Shown here: positions 18,072 to 27,884 of the stretch, piece after piece | Layout of the letters: the number at the start of each line of letters is the position of its first letter | Numbering within the stretch: the stretch's first letter is position 1 | Assembly: GCF_014297445.1 (NCBI RefSeq) | Contig: NZ_JACORU010000001.1 | Location: 372,001-436,000, forward strand | Reading direction: 5' to 3' | DNA length: 64,000 nt | Source of the DNA: Ramlibacter albus | GTDB taxonomy: Bacteria; Pseudomonadota; Gammaproteobacteria; Burkholderiales; Burkholderiaceae_C | The notes under the pieces: generated by a model | What the model saw: the letters and a program-made list of their open reading frames with translations, nothing else | Told to the model about the DNA's origin: nothing | Databases searched by the model: none | Position numbers and translations under genes: made by a program

Positions 18072-18245
18072 CTATATCTGCACCATCTCGAAGTCTTCCT
18101 TGCGGGCCCCGCACTCCGGGCATGTCCAGTTCATCGGGACCTGCTCCCAAGGTGTCCCGGGGGAGATGCCATGCTCGGGCGCGCCAGCGGCCTCGTCATA
18201 GATCCACCCGCAGATCAGACACATCCACGTTTTGGTATCGGTCAC
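18072..18245 (-). CDS. Rubredoxin
   Basis: A 57-residue iron-sulfur electron carrier binding one iron through four cysteines. Both CxxCG knuckles are present: CLICGWIYD near residues 9-17 and CPECGARKEDFE near 42-53. The ladder GISPGTPWEQVP between them is diagnostic. The likely start is GTG at 18245 (VTDTKTWMC). An internal ATG eight codons later would begin only two residues before the first cysteine and is less likely. A rubredoxin gene directly before pilG is common in Burkholderiales, though no functional link with pili is established. It is divergent from thiD. Confidence 0.92.
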   Translation of the reverse strand: MTDTKTWMCLICGWIYDEAAGAPEHGISPGTPWEQVPMNWTCPECGARKEDFEMVQI

Positions 18246-18358
18246 AGCTTAAAGGGGGTTCGAATAGAATGCAACGATTGTATCGAGGCCCTCCTGCACC
18301 CCTGTCAGCCTCTGGGGCGCGCATCATCAAGGGTCAGGCAACCCCCAAGAATTCCCCG

Positions 18359-19276
18359 ATGTCAAGTTCACAGGACACCCAGTCCGGCGATGCGGGCAGC
18401 CCCGCTTGCGTGATGATCTTCAACGCGAGCGACCCCTCGGGTGCGGGCGGCCTCGCGGCGGATGTAACCGCGGTGGCATCGGTGGGCGCGCATCCCCTGC
18501 CCGTTGTTACAGGTGCGTACGTGCGCGACACGGCGGAGGTCTTCGACCACTTCCCGCTCGACGAAGAAGCAGTCGCCGAACAGGCCCGCACCATCCTCGA
18601 GGACGTGCCGGTGCAGGTGTTCAAGGTCGGCTTCGTGGGCAGCCCCGAGACGCTGGCGGTGGTGGCCGAGATCGCGGCCGACTACGCCGACGTCCCCGTC
18701 ATCGCCTACATGCCCACGCTCTCGTGGTGGGACGACGGGCTGGCGGACCAGTACGAGGACGCTTTCCGCGAGCTGATGCTGCCGCAGACGACCGTGTTGG
18801 TCGGCAACCACAGCACGCTGTGGCGCTGGCTGCTGCCCGAGTGGTCCAGCGAGCGCAGCCCCACGGCGCGCGACATCGCCAAGGCGGCCGCCGACATGGG
18901 CGTTCCCTATACGTTGGTCACAGGCGTGCCCCTGCCGGACCAGTACGTCGACAACGTCCTCGCCACGCCGCAGGCGGTGCTGGCCAGCGAGAAGTTCGAG
19001 CGCTTCGATGCGGTGTTCTCGGGTGCGGGCGACACGCTCGCCGCTGCCCTGGCGGCGCTTCTCGCAAGCGGTGCGGACCTCGCTTCGGCCGCGGCCGAAG
19101 CACTGGGCTACCTGGACCGCTGCCTCGACGGGGGCTTCCGCCCCGGCATGGGCCACGTCATCCCGGACCGGTTGTTCTGGGCGCAGCCCGAAGGCGAGAA
19201 TGTCGACGACGAGGTGGAACCTGCCGCCCCCGATGCATCCGCTTTCGAACTGCCTGCCCATGACACCAAGCACTGA
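18359..19276 (+). CDS. thiD: Hydroxymethylpyrimidine/phosphomethylpyrimidine kinase
   Basis: Phosphorylates HMP and HMP-P in thiamine synthesis. A 305-residue ribokinase-fold protein. The substrate block [15 protein letters not shown] lies near residues 22-36 and the ATP/anion-hole motif [12 protein letters not shown] near 219-230. Between them, [15 protein letters not shown] is atypical: canonical ThiD has TPN and related motifs here. So it belongs to the divergent ThiD-like branch found in Burkholderiales, and its activity should be regarded as likely rather than certain. The start at 18359 (MSSSQDT) avoids overlap with the divergent rubredoxin promoter. It overlaps hemL by 17 bases. Confidence 0.8.
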   Translation: MSSSQDTQSGDAGSPACVMIFNASDPSGAGGLAADVTAVASVGAHPLPVVTGAYVRDTAEVFDHFPLDEEAVAEQARTILEDVPVQVFKVGFVGSPETLAVVAEIAADYADVPVIAYMPTLSWWDDGLADQYEDAFRELMLPQTTVLVGNHSTLWRWLLPEWSSERSPTARDIAKAAADMGVPYTLVTGVPLPDQYVDNVLATPQAVLASEKFERFDAVFSGAGDTLAAALAALLASGADLASAAAEALGYLDRCLDGGFRPGMGHVIPDRLFWAQPEGENVDDEVEPAAPDASAFELPAHDTKH

Positions 19277-20570
19277 CCGCAACCAGACCCTCTTCGACCG
19301 CGCCAAGGCGCTGATCCCCGGCGGCGTGAACTCGCCCGTGCGCGCCTTCCGCGCGGTGGGCGGCACGCCCGCCTTCGTGCAGCGCGCGCAAGGCGCCTAC
19401 TTCTGGGACGCCAACGGCAAGCGCCACATCGACTACATCGGCTCGTGGGGCCCCATGATCCTGGGCCACGGCCACCCGGCCGTGCTCGAAGCCGTGCAGA
19501 AGGCCGCCATGGACGGCTTCTCCTTCGGCGCGCCGACCGAGCGCGAGATCGAGCTGGCCGAGGAGATCGTCAAACACCTGCCCTCGGTGGAGATGATCCG
19601 CCTCGTGAGCTCCGGCACCGAGGCCGCGATGAGCACGATCCGGCTCGCTCGGGGCGCCACCGGGCGCAACATGATCATCAAGTTCGAGGGCTGCTACCAC
19701 GGCCATGCGGACGCGCTGCTGGTGAAGGCCGGCTCGGGCCTGGCCACCTTCGGCCACCCCACGAGCGCCGGCGTGCCGGCCGACGTCGTGCAGCACACGC
19801 TCGTCCTCGAATACAACAACATCCAGCAGCTCGAAGAAGCCTTCGCCACGCAGGGCAAGGACATCGCCTGCCTGATGATCGAGCCCATCGCCGGCAACAT
19901 GAACTTCGTGCGCGCGAGCCTGCCCTTCATGAAGCGCTGCCGCGAGCTGTGCACGCAGCACGGCGCCCTGCTGGTGTTCGACGAGGTGATGACGGGCTTC
20001 CGCGTCGCGCTGGGCAGCGCGCAGTCGGTCTACGGCGCAGCCATCCCGGGGTTCAAGCCGGACCTCACGGTGCTCGGCAAGGTGATCGGCGGGGGCATGC
20101 CGCTGGCGGCCTTCGGCGGCCCGAGGGCCATCATGGAGCAGCTTTCACCCGTGGGGCCGGTCTACCAGGCGGGCACCTTGAGCGGCAACCCGGTGGCCAC
20201 GGCATGCGGTCTGGCCACGCTCAAAGAAATTTCGAAACCGCGATTTTTTCACGAGCTCTCCGCACGCACGAAGTCGCTGGTGGACGGTTTGAAGGGTGCG
20301 GCGGATGCCGAAGGTGTGCCTTTTGCCGCGGATCACGAAGGTGGCATGTTCGGGTTTTTCTTGTTGGAGGCGTTGCCTGCCAACTACACCCAGGTCATGA
20401 AAAGCGAGGCGCCGAAATTCGCGAAGCTCTTCCACGGGCTGCTCGATCGCGGCGTGTACATCGCGCCGGCTTTGTATGAAGCGGGTTTCGTGAGCGCGGC
20501 GCACACGGAGGGCGACATCGCGCAGACCGTCGAAGCGGCCCGCGCGGTATTCAAGACCTTGAAGGCCTAG
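19260..20570 (+). CDS. hemL: Glutamate-1-semialdehyde 2,1-aminomutase
   Basis: PLP enzyme converting glutamate-1-semialdehyde to 5-aminolevulinate at the head of the C5 haem pathway. 436 residues, the usual length. Landmarks: [19 protein letters not shown] near 12-30, [10 protein letters not shown] near 61-70, SSGTEAAMS near 119-127, and the PLP lysine K274 in [11 protein letters not shown]. The start at 19260 gives [16 protein letters not shown]. It overlaps thiD by 17 bases and so is probably translated from the same message. The gene converges with purH, with which it shares its last 4 bases. Confidence 0.95.
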   Translation: MTPSTDRNQTLFDRAKALIPGGVNSPVRAFRAVGGTPAFVQRAQGAYFWDANGKRHIDYIGSWGPMILGHGHPAVLEAVQKAAMDGFSFGAPTEREIELAEEIVKHLPSVEMIRLVSSGTEAAMSTIRLARGATGRNMIIKFEGCYHGHADALLVKAGSGLATFGHPTSAGVPADVVQHTLVLEYNNIQQLEEAFATQGKDIACLMIEPIAGNMNFVRASLPFMKRCRELCTQHGALLVFDEVMTGFRVALGSAQSVYGAAIPGFKPDLTVLGKVIGGGMPLAAFGGPRAIMEQLSPVGPVYQAGTLSGNPVATACGLATLKEISKPRFFHELSARTKSLVDGLKGAADAEGVPFAADHEGGMFGFFLLEALPANYTQVMKSEAPKFAKLFHGLLDRGVYIAPALYEAGFVSAAHTEGDIAQTVEAARAVFKTLKA

Positions 20571-22135
20571 TGCCGGAAGTGGCGCACGCCTGAGAAGACC
20601 ATCGCCACGCCGCGCTCGTCGGCGGCGGCGATGACTTCGGCGTCGCGCATCGAGCCGCCCGGCTGGATCACGCAGCTGGCGCCCTGGTCGATGATCACGT
20701 CCAGCCCGTCGCGGAACGGGAAGAAGGCGTCGCTCGCGGCGGCCGTGCCTTCCAGCGACAGGCCGGCGTTCTGCGCCTTGATCGCGGCGATCTTGGCCGA
20801 GTCGATCCGGCTCATCTGGCCCGCCCCGACGCCCATCGTCATGCCGTCCTTGCAGAACACGATGGCGTTGGACTTCACGTACTTGGCGACCTTCCACGCG
20901 AACAGCAGGTCCTGCATCTGCTGCGGCGTCGGGTGCTTCTTCGTCACCACCTTGAGGTCGGCAAGCTGCAGCTCGTGGTTGTCGGCGGTCTGGATCAACA
21001 GGCCCGAGCCCACGCGCTTGACGTCCATGGCGTTGCGGCCCTTGTCCCAGTCGGTGGCGCCGCCGGGCGGCAGGGCGATCTGCAGCACGCGCACGTTCTG
21101 CTTGGCCTTGAAGACTTCCAGTGCCTCAGCCGTGTACTCCGGCGCCATCAGCACCTCGACGAACTGCTTGGCCACCGCCTCGGCCGCCGCGCGGTCGACG
21201 GTGCGGTTGAACGCGATGATCCCGCCGAAGGCCGACGTCGGGTCGGTCTTGAACGCCTTGGCATAAGCCTCGGCTGCGTCCTTGCCGACGGCCACGCCGC
21301 ACGGGTTGGCGTGCTTGATGATCACGCAAGCCGGCGTGTCGAAGCTCTTCACGCATTCCCAGCCCGCATCCGCGTCGGCAATGTTGTTGTACGAGAGCTC
21401 CTTGCCCTGCAGCTGCCTGGCCGTGACGAGCGAGCCGGGCGCGGGGTACAGGTCGCGGTAGAACGCGGCCTGCTGGTGCGGGTTCTCGCCGTAGCGCAGG
21501 TCCTGCAGCTTCACGAAGCGGCCGTTGGACTGGCCCGGGAACAGCGAACGCGAGCGGTCTTCCTGCAGCGAGGACAGGTAGTCGCTGATCGCCGCGTCGT
21601 AGTTGCTGATGCGGTTGAATGCGGCCACGGCCAGCGCGAACTTCGTCTTGTCGGACAGCTTGCCGGTCTTGAGCTCGTCGATCACCGGCTGGTACTGCGA
21701 CGCATCGGTGAGCACCGCCACGTCCCTCCAGTTCTTCGCGCCGCTGCGCACCATGGCCGGGCCGCCGATGTCGATGTTCTCGATCGCGTCCTCCAGCGTG
21801 CAGCCCTGTTTGGCGACGGTCGCCTCGAAGGGGTAGAGGTTCACGCAGAGGATGTCGATCGTCGAGATGTTGTGGCGGTGCAGCGCCGCCATGTGCTCGG
21901 GCAGGTCGCGCCGCGCGAGCAGGCCGCCGTGCACCTTGGGGTGCAGCGTCTTGACGCGGCCGTCGAGCATTTCGGGGAACGCAGTGAGCTCCGCGACCTC
22001 GGTGACGGGCAGCCCCTGTTCCGCAAGAAGCTTCGCGGTGCCGCCGGTGGAAATGAGCCGCACGCCCAGCTCGTGCAGCGCGCGGGCGAGGTCGACGACG
22101 CCGGTCTTGTCGGAAACGGAGATCAGTGCGTTCAT
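20567..22135 (-). CDS. purH: Bifunctional AICAR transformylase / IMP cyclohydrolase
   Basis: Carries out the last two steps of purine nucleotide synthesis. 522 residues. The N-terminal cyclohydrolase (MGS-like) domain has [11 protein letters not shown] near 29-39 and [15 protein letters not shown] near 57-71. The C-terminal transformylase domain carries the catalytic lysine-histidine pair in [14 protein letters not shown] near 264-277 and ends in the conserved [11 protein letters not shown]. It is the third gene of dusB-fis-purH, with its ATG overlapping the fis stop (ATGA). The same order is widespread in Betaproteobacteria. Confidence 0.96.
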   Translation of the reverse strand: MNALISVSDKTGVVDLARALHELGVRLISTGGTAKLLAEQGLPVTEVAELTAFPEMLDGRVKTLHPKVHGGLLARRDLPEHMAALHRHNISTIDILCVNLYPFEATVAKQGCTLEDAIENIDIGGPAMVRSGAKNWRDVAVLTDASQYQPVIDELKTGKLSDKTKFALAVAAFNRISNYDAAISDYLSSLQEDRSRSLFPGQSNGRFVKLQDLRYGENPHQQAAFYRDLYPAPGSLVTARQLQGKELSYNNIADADAGWECVKSFDTPACVIIKHANPCGVAVGKDAAEAYAKAFKTDPTSAFGGIIAFNRTVDRAAAEAVAKQFVEVLMAPEYTAEALEVFKAKQNVRVLQIALPPGGATDWDKGRNAMDVKRVGSGLLIQTADNHELQLADLKVVTKKHPTPQQMQDLLFAWKVAKYVKSNAIVFCKDGMTMGVGAGQMSRIDSAKIAAIKAQNAGLSLEGTAAASDAFFPFRDGLDVIIDQGASCVIQPGGSMRDAEVIAAADERGVAMVFSGVRHFRH

Positions 22136-22368
22136 TTGATCAATTTATGTTCGACCAGCTTCTTTCGAAGCGTGTTTCGGTTCAGCCCCAGCCATTCGGC
22201 CGCGCGGGACTGGTTGTTCTCGGCCTTCGCCATCACCACTTCCAGCAGCGGCTTCTCGACGACCTTCACGAGCATCTCGTACATGCCGTCCGGCTCGGTG
22301 CCGCGCAGGTCGCGGAAATACCCCTCCAGGCTGGCGCGCACGCACTCCTCAATGTGCTTCTTGCTCAT
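22132..22368 (-). CDS. fis: Fis-family DNA-binding protein
   Basis: A 78-residue nucleoid-associated regulator. The C-terminal helix-turn-helix is intact ([20 protein letters not shown], about residues 52-71), preceded by the dimerisation helices containing [15 protein letters not shown]. The start at 22368 ([18 protein letters not shown]) overlaps the dusB stop as ATGA. In enterics dusB-fis is a growth-phase-controlled pair. Here fis is followed directly by purH, so Fis, tRNA modification and purine synthesis are co-transcribed. Confidence 0.94.
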   Translation of the reverse strand: MSKKHIEECVRASLEGYFRDLRGTEPDGMYEMLVKVVEKPLLEVVMAKAENNQSRAAEWLGLNRNTLRKKLVEHKLIK

Positions 22369-23402
22369 TCGGATACTGCCTCTTGTTGTGTACCGGCCGG
22401 CGCCGTCATGGGCAGCCGGTCCATCTCCTCGCTCAAACCGTCGAAGAAAGCCGCGACGGCCGCGTACTGCGCGTCGCAATCCTCGATGGCGTTCATACGG
22501 CCGCGGAATTCCGCGCCGCCCGGCAGGCCCCTCACGTACCAGCCGATGTGCTTGCGGGCGCTGCGCACGCCCGTGTATTCGCCGTACAGGCCGTAATGGT
22601 CCTGCAGGTGTTCGAGCAGCGCGCGCCTGACCTCGGCCACCAGCGGCGGCGCGAGTTCGGTGCCCGTCGAAAGGTAGTGCGCCACTTCGCGGAAGATCCA
22701 CGGCCGCCCCTGGGCCGCACGCCCGATCATGATGGCGTCGGCGCCCGTCGCGGCCAACACCTCGCGCGCCTTTTGAGGCGAATCAATGTCGCCGTTGGCC
22801 ACCACGGGGATGCTCACCGCTGACTTCACGGCGGCGATGGTTTCGTACTCGGCCTCGCCGCCGTAGCCCTGCTCGCGCGTGCGGCCATGGATGGTGAGCA
22901 TCCGGATGCCCACCGCCTCGAAAGCGCGCGCCAGCTCCAGCGCGTTGCGATTGCCTTGCGACCAGCCCGTGCGCATCTTCAGCGTCACCGGCACGCCATG
23001 CGGCAGGCAAGCTTCTACAACGGCCTGCGCGATGGACACCGCAAGCGGCTCGTCCTGCATCAGCGCCGAGCCCGCCCACTTGTTGCAGACCTTCTTGGCC
23101 GGGCAGCCCATGTTGATGTCGATGATCTGCGCGCCGCGCTCGACGTTGTAAGCGGCGGCCTCGGCCATCATCTGCGCGTCGGTGCCGGCGATCTGCACCG
23201 CGATCGGACCCGGCTCACCGGCATGGTCGGCGCGGCGCGACGTCTTGAGCGAGTTCCACAGCTCCTTGCGCGACGTCACCATCTCGCTCACGGCATAGCC
23301 CGCGCCGAAGCGGCGGCACAGCTGGCGGAAGGGACGATCGGTCACCCCCGCCATCGGCGCCGCGAACAGGTTGTTCGCCAGGGTGTAGGGGCCGATCTTC
23401 AT
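22365..23402 (-). CDS. dusB: tRNA-dihydrouridine synthase B
   Basis: FMN-dependent reduction of uridine in the tRNA D-loop. 345 residues from ATG at 23402 (MKIGPYTLANNLFAAPMAGVT). A GTG 12 codons further upstream (23438) is possible but would give an atypical N-terminus. Signature blocks: APMAGVTDRPFR near 15-26, INMGCPAKKVCNKWAGSALM with the catalytic cysteine near 106, and the FMN/phosphate site GRAAQGRPWIF. First gene of the dusB-fis-purH operon. The short gap to the divergent membrane-protein gene at 23502 must hold both promoters. Confidence 0.94.
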   Translation of the reverse strand: MKIGPYTLANNLFAAPMAGVTDRPFRQLCRRFGAGYAVSEMVTSRKELWNSLKTSRRADHAGEPGPIAVQIAGTDAQMMAEAAAYNVERGAQIIDINMGCPAKKVCNKWAGSALMQDEPLAVSIAQAVVEACLPHGVPVTLKMRTGWSQGNRNALELARAFEAVGIRMLTIHGRTREQGYGGEAEYETIAAVKSAVSIPVVANGDIDSPQKAREVLAATGADAIMIGRAAQGRPWIFREVAHYLSTGTELAPPLVAEVRRALLEHLQDHYGLYGEYTGVRSARKHIGWYVRGLPGGAEFRGRMNAIEDCDAQYAAVAAFFDGLSEEMDRLPMTAPAGTQQEAVSE

Positions 23403-23501
23403 GGGGAGGGGGGTTCGCGCTGCTGAAAAATGAGGCACGAATTGTAGGCCCGCGCGGTTTCAGCCCCTGAAATCGCGTGGCGCTCGTTAGACTCGTTGCT
23501 C

Positions 23502-23993
23502 ATGTACGCGTGGATGCATTCACTGCTGACGATGTTGTCGCTGCCGGAATTCGGCCTTTCCACGCTCTTCATCGCGGCCTTCATTTCGGCGACGCTGCTG
23601 CCCATCGGTTCGGAGCCCGCGCTGTTCGGGCTGCTCAAGCTCAACCCCGACCTGTTCTGGCCGGCCGTGATCGTCGCAACGCTCGGCAACACGCTCGGCG
23701 GCATGTTGGATTGGTGGATGGGCTATGAAGCGCACCAGGTCGTGGACAAATACCGCCACTCGCGCACGCACGCCAAGGCGCTCGACTGGCTGGAGAAACT
23801 CGGCCCGAAAGCCTGCCTGCTCGCGTGGCTCCCGATCGTCGGCGACCCGCTGTGCGCGGTCGCCGGCTGGCTGCGCATGCCGTTCTGGCCGTGCAGCGCG
23901 TACATGCTCGTGGGCAAGTTCCTGCGCTACCTCTGTTTCACGGCGGCACTGCTCTACCTGTTCCCCGGCGCGATCCCCGGGTTCGAGAGCTAG
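23502..23993 (+). CDS. YqaA-like DedA-related inner membrane protein
   Basis: A 163-residue integral membrane protein resembling the YqaA branch of the SNARE-associated/DedA superfamily. It has hydrophobic helices near residues 15-40 ([20 protein letters not shown]) and 50-70 ([20 protein letters not shown]), and a C-terminal pair ending [20 protein letters not shown]. The family signature G(N/D)TLGG-W-GY and [20 protein letters not shown] are clear. Possible roles are lipid or ion transport or membrane homeostasis, but the function is unproven. It sits alone between the divergent dusB operon and convergent ychF. Confidence 0.85.
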   Translation: MYAWMHSLLTMLSLPEFGLSTLFIAAFISATLLPIGSEPALFGLLKLNPDLFWPAVIVATLGNTLGGMLDWWMGYEAHQVVDKYRHSRTHAKALDWLEKLGPKACLLAWLPIVGDPLCAVAGWLRMPFWPCSAYMLVGKFLRYLCFTAALLYLFPGAIPGFES

Positions 23994-25084
23994 ACGTTGA
24001 AGAGGAAGTTCATCACGTCGCCATCCTTGACGACGTATTCCTTGCCTTCGCTGCGCATCTTGCCCGCGTCCTTGGCGCCCTGCTCGCCCTTGAAGGCGAT
24101 GTAGTCGTCGTACGCGATGGTCTGCGCGCGGATGAAGCCGCGCTCGAAGTCGGTGTGGATGACGCCCGCGGCCTGAGGCGCGGTCGCGCCGATCGCCACC
24201 GTCCATGCACGCACTTCCTTCTCGCCGGCGGTGAAGTACGTCTGCAGCCCCAGCAGCTTGAACGCCGCGCGGATCAGGCGGTTCAGGCCCGGCTCCTCCT
24301 GGCCGATCTCGGCGAGGAACATCTTCTTGTCCTCGTCCGCCATCTCGGCGATCTCGGACTCGATCTTGGCGCAGATCACCACCACCGGCGCGTTCTGCGA
24401 CTTCGCGTACTCGTTGAGGCGGTCGAGGTAGGGGTTGTCGTGGTAGCCGTTCTCGTCCACGTTGCCCACGAACATCGCGGGCTTGGCGGTGATGAGGAAC
24501 AGCTGCTTGATCAGCGCCTGCTCCTCGTCGTTCAGCCCCATCGTGCGGACCGGCTTGCCTTCGTCCAGGTGCTTCTGCGCCTTGGTGAGCACGGCCACGA
24601 GCTTGGCCGCTTCCTTGTCGTTGCCGGACTTCGCCGCCTTGGTGTAGCGCTGCAGGCTCTTTTCCACCGTGCCCATGTCGGCGAGGCACAGCTCGGTCTG
24701 GATCACCTCGATGTCGGCGACGGGGTCCACCTTGCCCGCGACGTGGATCACGTTGGGGTCGTCGAAGCAGCGCACGACGTTCACGATCGCGTCCGTCTCG
24801 CGGATGTGCGCGAGGAACTGGTTGCCCAGGCCCTCGCCCTTGCTCGCGCCGGCCACCAGGCCCGCGATATCGACAAACTCGACGATGGCTGGCACGATTC
24901 GCTCAGGCTTGACGATCTGCGCCAGGGCGCCGAGCCGCGGGTCAGGGAGTTCCACAACACCCACGTTGGGCTCGATGGTGCAAAAAGGGTAGTTCTCCGC
25001 GGCAATCCCCGCCTTGGTCAAGGCATTGAAAAGGGTGGATTTGCCGACGTTGGGCAAGCCCACGATGCCGCACTTCAAACTCAT
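23990..25084 (-). CDS. ychF: YchF/OLA1-type ribosome-associated ATPase/GTPase
   Basis: Universally conserved P-loop NTPase that binds the ribosome and prefers ATP. 364 residues. G1 loop GLPNVGKST at residues 9-17, G3 region [16 protein letters not shown] near 67-82, NVDENGY near 206 in the NxxE-type position seen in this ATP-binding family, and the C-terminal TGS domain ([21 protein letters not shown]) ending in [12 protein letters not shown]. The start codon at 25084 overlaps on the other strand with a possible start of the receptor gene to the right. It converges with the YqaA-like gene, sharing 4 bases. Confidence 0.96.
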   Translation of the reverse strand: MSLKCGIVGLPNVGKSTLFNALTKAGIAAENYPFCTIEPNVGVVELPDPRLGALAQIVKPERIVPAIVEFVDIAGLVAGASKGEGLGNQFLAHIRETDAIVNVVRCFDDPNVIHVAGKVDPVADIEVIQTELCLADMGTVEKSLQRYTKAAKSGNDKEAAKLVAVLTKAQKHLDEGKPVRTMGLNDEEQALIKQLFLITAKPAMFVGNVDENGYHDNPYLDRLNEYAKSQNAPVVVICAKIESEIAEMADEDKKMFLAEIGQEEPGLNRLIRAAFKLLGLQTYFTAGEKEVRAWTVAIGATAPQAAGVIHTDFERGFIRAQTIAYDDYIAFKGEQGAKDAGKMRSEGKEYVVKDGDVMNFLFNV

Positions 25085-25121
25085 GTCAGTTCCCGAAAGC
25101 CAAGCCGACGATTTTATTCGC

Positions 25122-26948
25122 ATGCTGGTGCGGCTGGCCGGGGCCACCCTGGTCCTGCTCGCGTGCGGTGGGGCTTTCGCGCAGAACACACCCCAGCGGC
25201 TGCAGCCGATCGTGCTGCAGGGCGCGCTGGAAGCCATCGACGCGGAGATGCTCGGCGAAGCGTGGGTCGACCCCACCGGCACCGCCACGATCACGCAGGT
25301 GAACAGCGCGCACGGCCCGGTGAAGTTCGTGCAGCCGCAGGCCGACACCATCTACTCGCTCGGCCCGCAGGCCGTGCTGTGGCTGCACTACCGCATCGCC
25401 CGCCCGCGCGACGAGCGCCAGAACTGGCTGCTCGAGGTCCCGATGCCCCTGGTGGACCTGGTCACCGTGTTCCAGCACGACGGCAACCGCTGGCACGCCG
25501 AGAGCGCGGGCGACAACCTCGCCGTGGCGCAATGGCCCGAGCCGGGGCGCCACCCGTTCTTCCGGCTCGACCTGCAGCCGGGGCAGGTGCGCGACGTCTA
25601 CGTGCGCATCCGCCACACGACGGCCGTGAACTTCCCGGTGCGGCTGGCCACCGAGGCCTGGCACAACCAGCGCATCCAGCTCGAATACCTGGGCCTGGGC
25701 ATGACCTTCGGCGCGCTCGTGCTGCTGATCGCCGCCTGCCTCGCGCAGAGCTGGGTCTACCGCGACCGCGTGTATGCGTGGTACGCGGCTTACGCGACCG
25801 TGACCACGCTGGCGGTCGCCACGTACACCGGCGTCGCGCCGCACCTTCTCTGGCCGCGCTTCGGCGCGCTGGGGGACTCGCCCCAGGCGATGCTGGCTTT
25901 CGTTGCCGCGGCCGCGGCGCTGCTCTTCGTGCGCAACCTCATCGGGCTGCCGACGCGCTTCCAGCTCGTCGACCGCGTGATCTACGGCCTGGGCATCGCC
26001 GGCCTGGCGCTCGCATTGACGCCGCCGTTCATGTCGAAGATGGTCGGCCTGTCGCTGCTGGGCGGCTATGTCGTGCTCACGGTGCTGATCAACATCGTGA
26101 TCGCGCTCGTCGCCTGGCGCCGCGGCGACGTGGTGGGCCAGTGGGTGCTCTACGCCTACCTGCCGCTCACGCTCGCGGTGCTGATGAGCGTGATGCGCAT
26201 CTTCGGCTGGGTGCCGCTGTCCTTCGGCACGCAGTACGCGGTGGTCGTCGCGATGGCGATCGAGGTGCCGCTGCTGCTGGTGGCGCTGTCGATCCGCTCG
26301 CGCGAGCGGCACGGCGCGCAGATCCGCGAGCAGGCGCTCTCGACGCAGGACGCGCTGACGGGCCTGCTCGCGCCGCACCTGTTCAACGACCGCATGCAGC
26401 AGGTGGTGAGCCGCTACAAGCGCGACCAGGAAAGCGCGGCCATCGTCTTCATCGACCTCGTGAACTACCCGCGCATCAAGGACTACTACGGCTCCGCGGT
26501 GGCCGAGCAGAGCCTGCTGCGCAGCGTGATCAAGCTGCGCCGCCTGCTGCGCGACGTGGACACCGTCAGCCGCATCGGCGAGGCGCGCTTCGGCGTCATC
26601 CTCGAAGGTGTGGATGCGCGCACGTCGGTGACGGAGCGCGCGGCGCGGCTGATCGCGGCCGGCCTGATGCCGCTCAAAGGCCTGAAGCCGGAGGTCACGC
26701 TGCAGTTCCACATCGCGTCGGTGCTGCTCGACGAACGCGTGATGGAGCCGCTGGAGCTGGTCGATGCGCTGTCGGACCTGCTGGCCGGCATGTCGCCGCG
26801 CACGCGCCGGCCGATCCGCTTCCTCGAGCCCGAGAACACGCACCCGGCGCCGCTGGGTGCGGACTCGTCGATGATCGACGACGTGAGCCGCCCGCTGCCG
26901 CGGCAGGCGCCGGAGAACGTGGTGCCGATCGGGCGCAATGCGGCCTAG
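25122..26948 (+). CDS. 7TM-DISM sensor protein with degenerate GGDEF domain
   Basis: A 608-residue membrane signalling protein. The signal peptide [20 protein letters not shown] at the chosen start is followed by an extracytoplasmic 7TMR-DISMED2-type domain (~40-185), about seven TM helices (~190-405), and a C-terminal GGDEF-like domain. In that domain [19 protein letters not shown] is the normal N-terminal motif, but the active-site loop reads [11 protein letters not shown] instead of GGDEF. It is therefore probably not a working diguanylate cyclase and may bind nucleotide or act as a scaffold. A start 13 codons upstream (25083) overlaps the ychF start and is less likely. The protein ends with an unstructured 40-residue tail. 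No partner gene is obvious next to it. Confidence 0.82.
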   Translation: MLVRLAGATLVLLACGGAFAQNTPQRLQPIVLQGALEAIDAEMLGEAWVDPTGTATITQVNSAHGPVKFVQPQADTIYSLGPQAVLWLHYRIARPRDERQNWLLEVPMPLVDLVTVFQHDGNRWHAESAGDNLAVAQWPEPGRHPFFRLDLQPGQVRDVYVRIRHTTAVNFPVRLATEAWHNQRIQLEYLGLGMTFGALVLLIAACLAQSWVYRDRVYAWYAAYATVTTLAVATYTGVAPHLLWPRFGALGDSPQAMLAFVAAAAALLFVRNLIGLPTRFQLVDRVIYGLGIAGLALALTPPFMSKMVGLSLLGGYVVLTVLINIVIALVAWRRGDVVGQWVLYAYLPLTLAVLMSVMRIFGWVPLSFGTQYAVVVAMAIEVPLLLVALSIRSRERHGAQIREQALSTQDALTGLLAPHLFNDRMQQVVSRYKRDQESAAIVFIDLVNYPRIKDYYGSAVAEQSLLRSVIKLRRLLRDVDTVSRIGEARFGVILEGVDARTSVTERAARLIAAGLMPLKGLKPEVTLQFHIASVLLDERVMEPLELVDALSDLLAGMSPRTRRPIRFLEPENTHPAPLGADSSMIDDVSRPLPRQAPENVVPIGRNAA

Positions 26949-26960
26949 ACGCTCAGCGAG

Positions 26961-26986
26961 GGATTGCGGGTCGAGCCCGCAATGAC
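26961..26986. repeat. REP-like palindrome between convergent genes
   Basis: An 8-bp perfect stem ATTGCGGG (26963-26970) and CCCGCAAT (26976-26983) with a TCGAG loop, framed by GG and GAC. It shares its outer frame (GGATT ... AATGAC) with the reverse complement of the element inside phrB, although the stem bases differ. It lies between the stop of the 7TM sensor (26948) and the stop of the MOSC gene (26993), so it may also end transcription from both sides, although no clear T-run follows on either strand. Confidence 0.65.
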
Positions 26987-26992
26987 AGCCCT

Positions 26993-27850
26993 TCAGCCGA
27001 AGTCGTAGTCGGCCGTGACCTTCTGGCCCACGCGCAACGCCTGCTCCAGCCCCTGCACCACGATGGCATTCATGCCGAAGGTGATGCCGCCGTCGACACG
27101 CGGGTCGGCGCGGTAAGTCTGCAAGGTGTCGAGCACGACCGGGTTGCTCTCCGCCGTGGCGGGGTCGATGTTCGGGATCGGGCAGCGCGGGCAAGGCTTC
27201 ACGGGGCGCAACTGCACCTCCTCGTCCGCGGCCACGCGCAACAGCCCCACGCGGTCTTCGTCGTGCGGCTGCAGGCCCTGCAGCACGATGTTCGGCCGGA
27301 AGCGCTCGATGCCCACCGGCGCCTGCCCGGCCTTCGCGAGCTTCTCGTTCAACTGCTCGAGCGAGCCGTCGCCGATGACGAGCAGCGGGTAGCCGTCGCT
27401 GAACTGGTTGAGCGCCTCGACGCCGCCGGTCCACTTCATGTTGGACGTGCGCTTGTGCTCGGGGTCGAAACGCACGAGCCGCAGCTTCTGGCCGAGGAAA
27501 TCGGTGAACCACTGCGCGGCGACGTCGCCCATGTCGTAGGCCGCCACTTCGTCGTCCCACACGCGCACCTTCACCGGCTCCTCGACGGTGTCGATCGACA
27601 GGTGCAGCGCGAGCATGCCCGGCGCGCGCAGCACCACGTCGGAATGCTTCAGCTGCGGCTTGACAAGGGCCATGCGCGGCAGTTCGCGCTGCGTGACGAA
27701 TTCGCCGTGCTCGTCGACGACCATCCAGGCGCGGTCGAGGTCGAAGCCTGTTTCGGTGAGGACGGCTTCGCGCACCTCGACACCTGCGCAGGACTTCACG
27801 GGATAGATGAACAAACGGCTGATCGTGGCGGTGACATCGGGGGAGCTCAT
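26993..27850 (-). CDS. MOSC-domain molybdenum cofactor-binding protein (YcbX/mARC-like)
   Basis: A 285-residue protein with the MOSC N-terminal beta-barrel (ISRLFIYPVKSCAGVEV near 9-25) and the MOSC domain, including RFRPNIVLQG near 185 and the cofactor-cysteine block PVKPCPRCPIPNID near 217-230. Relatives such as E. coli YcbX reduce N-hydroxylated bases using a Mo cofactor. It lacks the ferredoxin domain that full-length YcbX has at its C-terminus, so it would need a separate electron donor. It is divergent from the UbiH-type gene with only 34 bases between starts. Confidence 0.9.
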   Translation of the reverse strand: MSSPDVTATISRLFIYPVKSCAGVEVREAVLTETGFDLDRAWMVVDEHGEFVTQRELPRMALVKPQLKHSDVVLRAPGMLALHLSIDTVEEPVKVRVWDDEVAAYDMGDVAAQWFTDFLGQKLRLVRFDPEHKRTSNMKWTGGVEALNQFSDGYPLLVIGDGSLEQLNEKLAKAGQAPVGIERFRPNIVLQGLQPHDEDRVGLLRVAADEEVQLRPVKPCPRCPIPNIDPATAESNPVVLDTLQTYRADPRVDGGITFGMNAIVVQGLEQALRVGQKVTADYDFG

Positions 27851-27884
27851 GCAGGGAATTGTGCCGTGTCCCTACAATCCCCTG

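Noticed and set aside
18245..18300. Minus-strand TTGCAT...TAAGCT as the promoter of rubredoxin-pil operon
   Set aside because: The -10 would touch the GTG start, and the predicted RNA would begin inside the gene.
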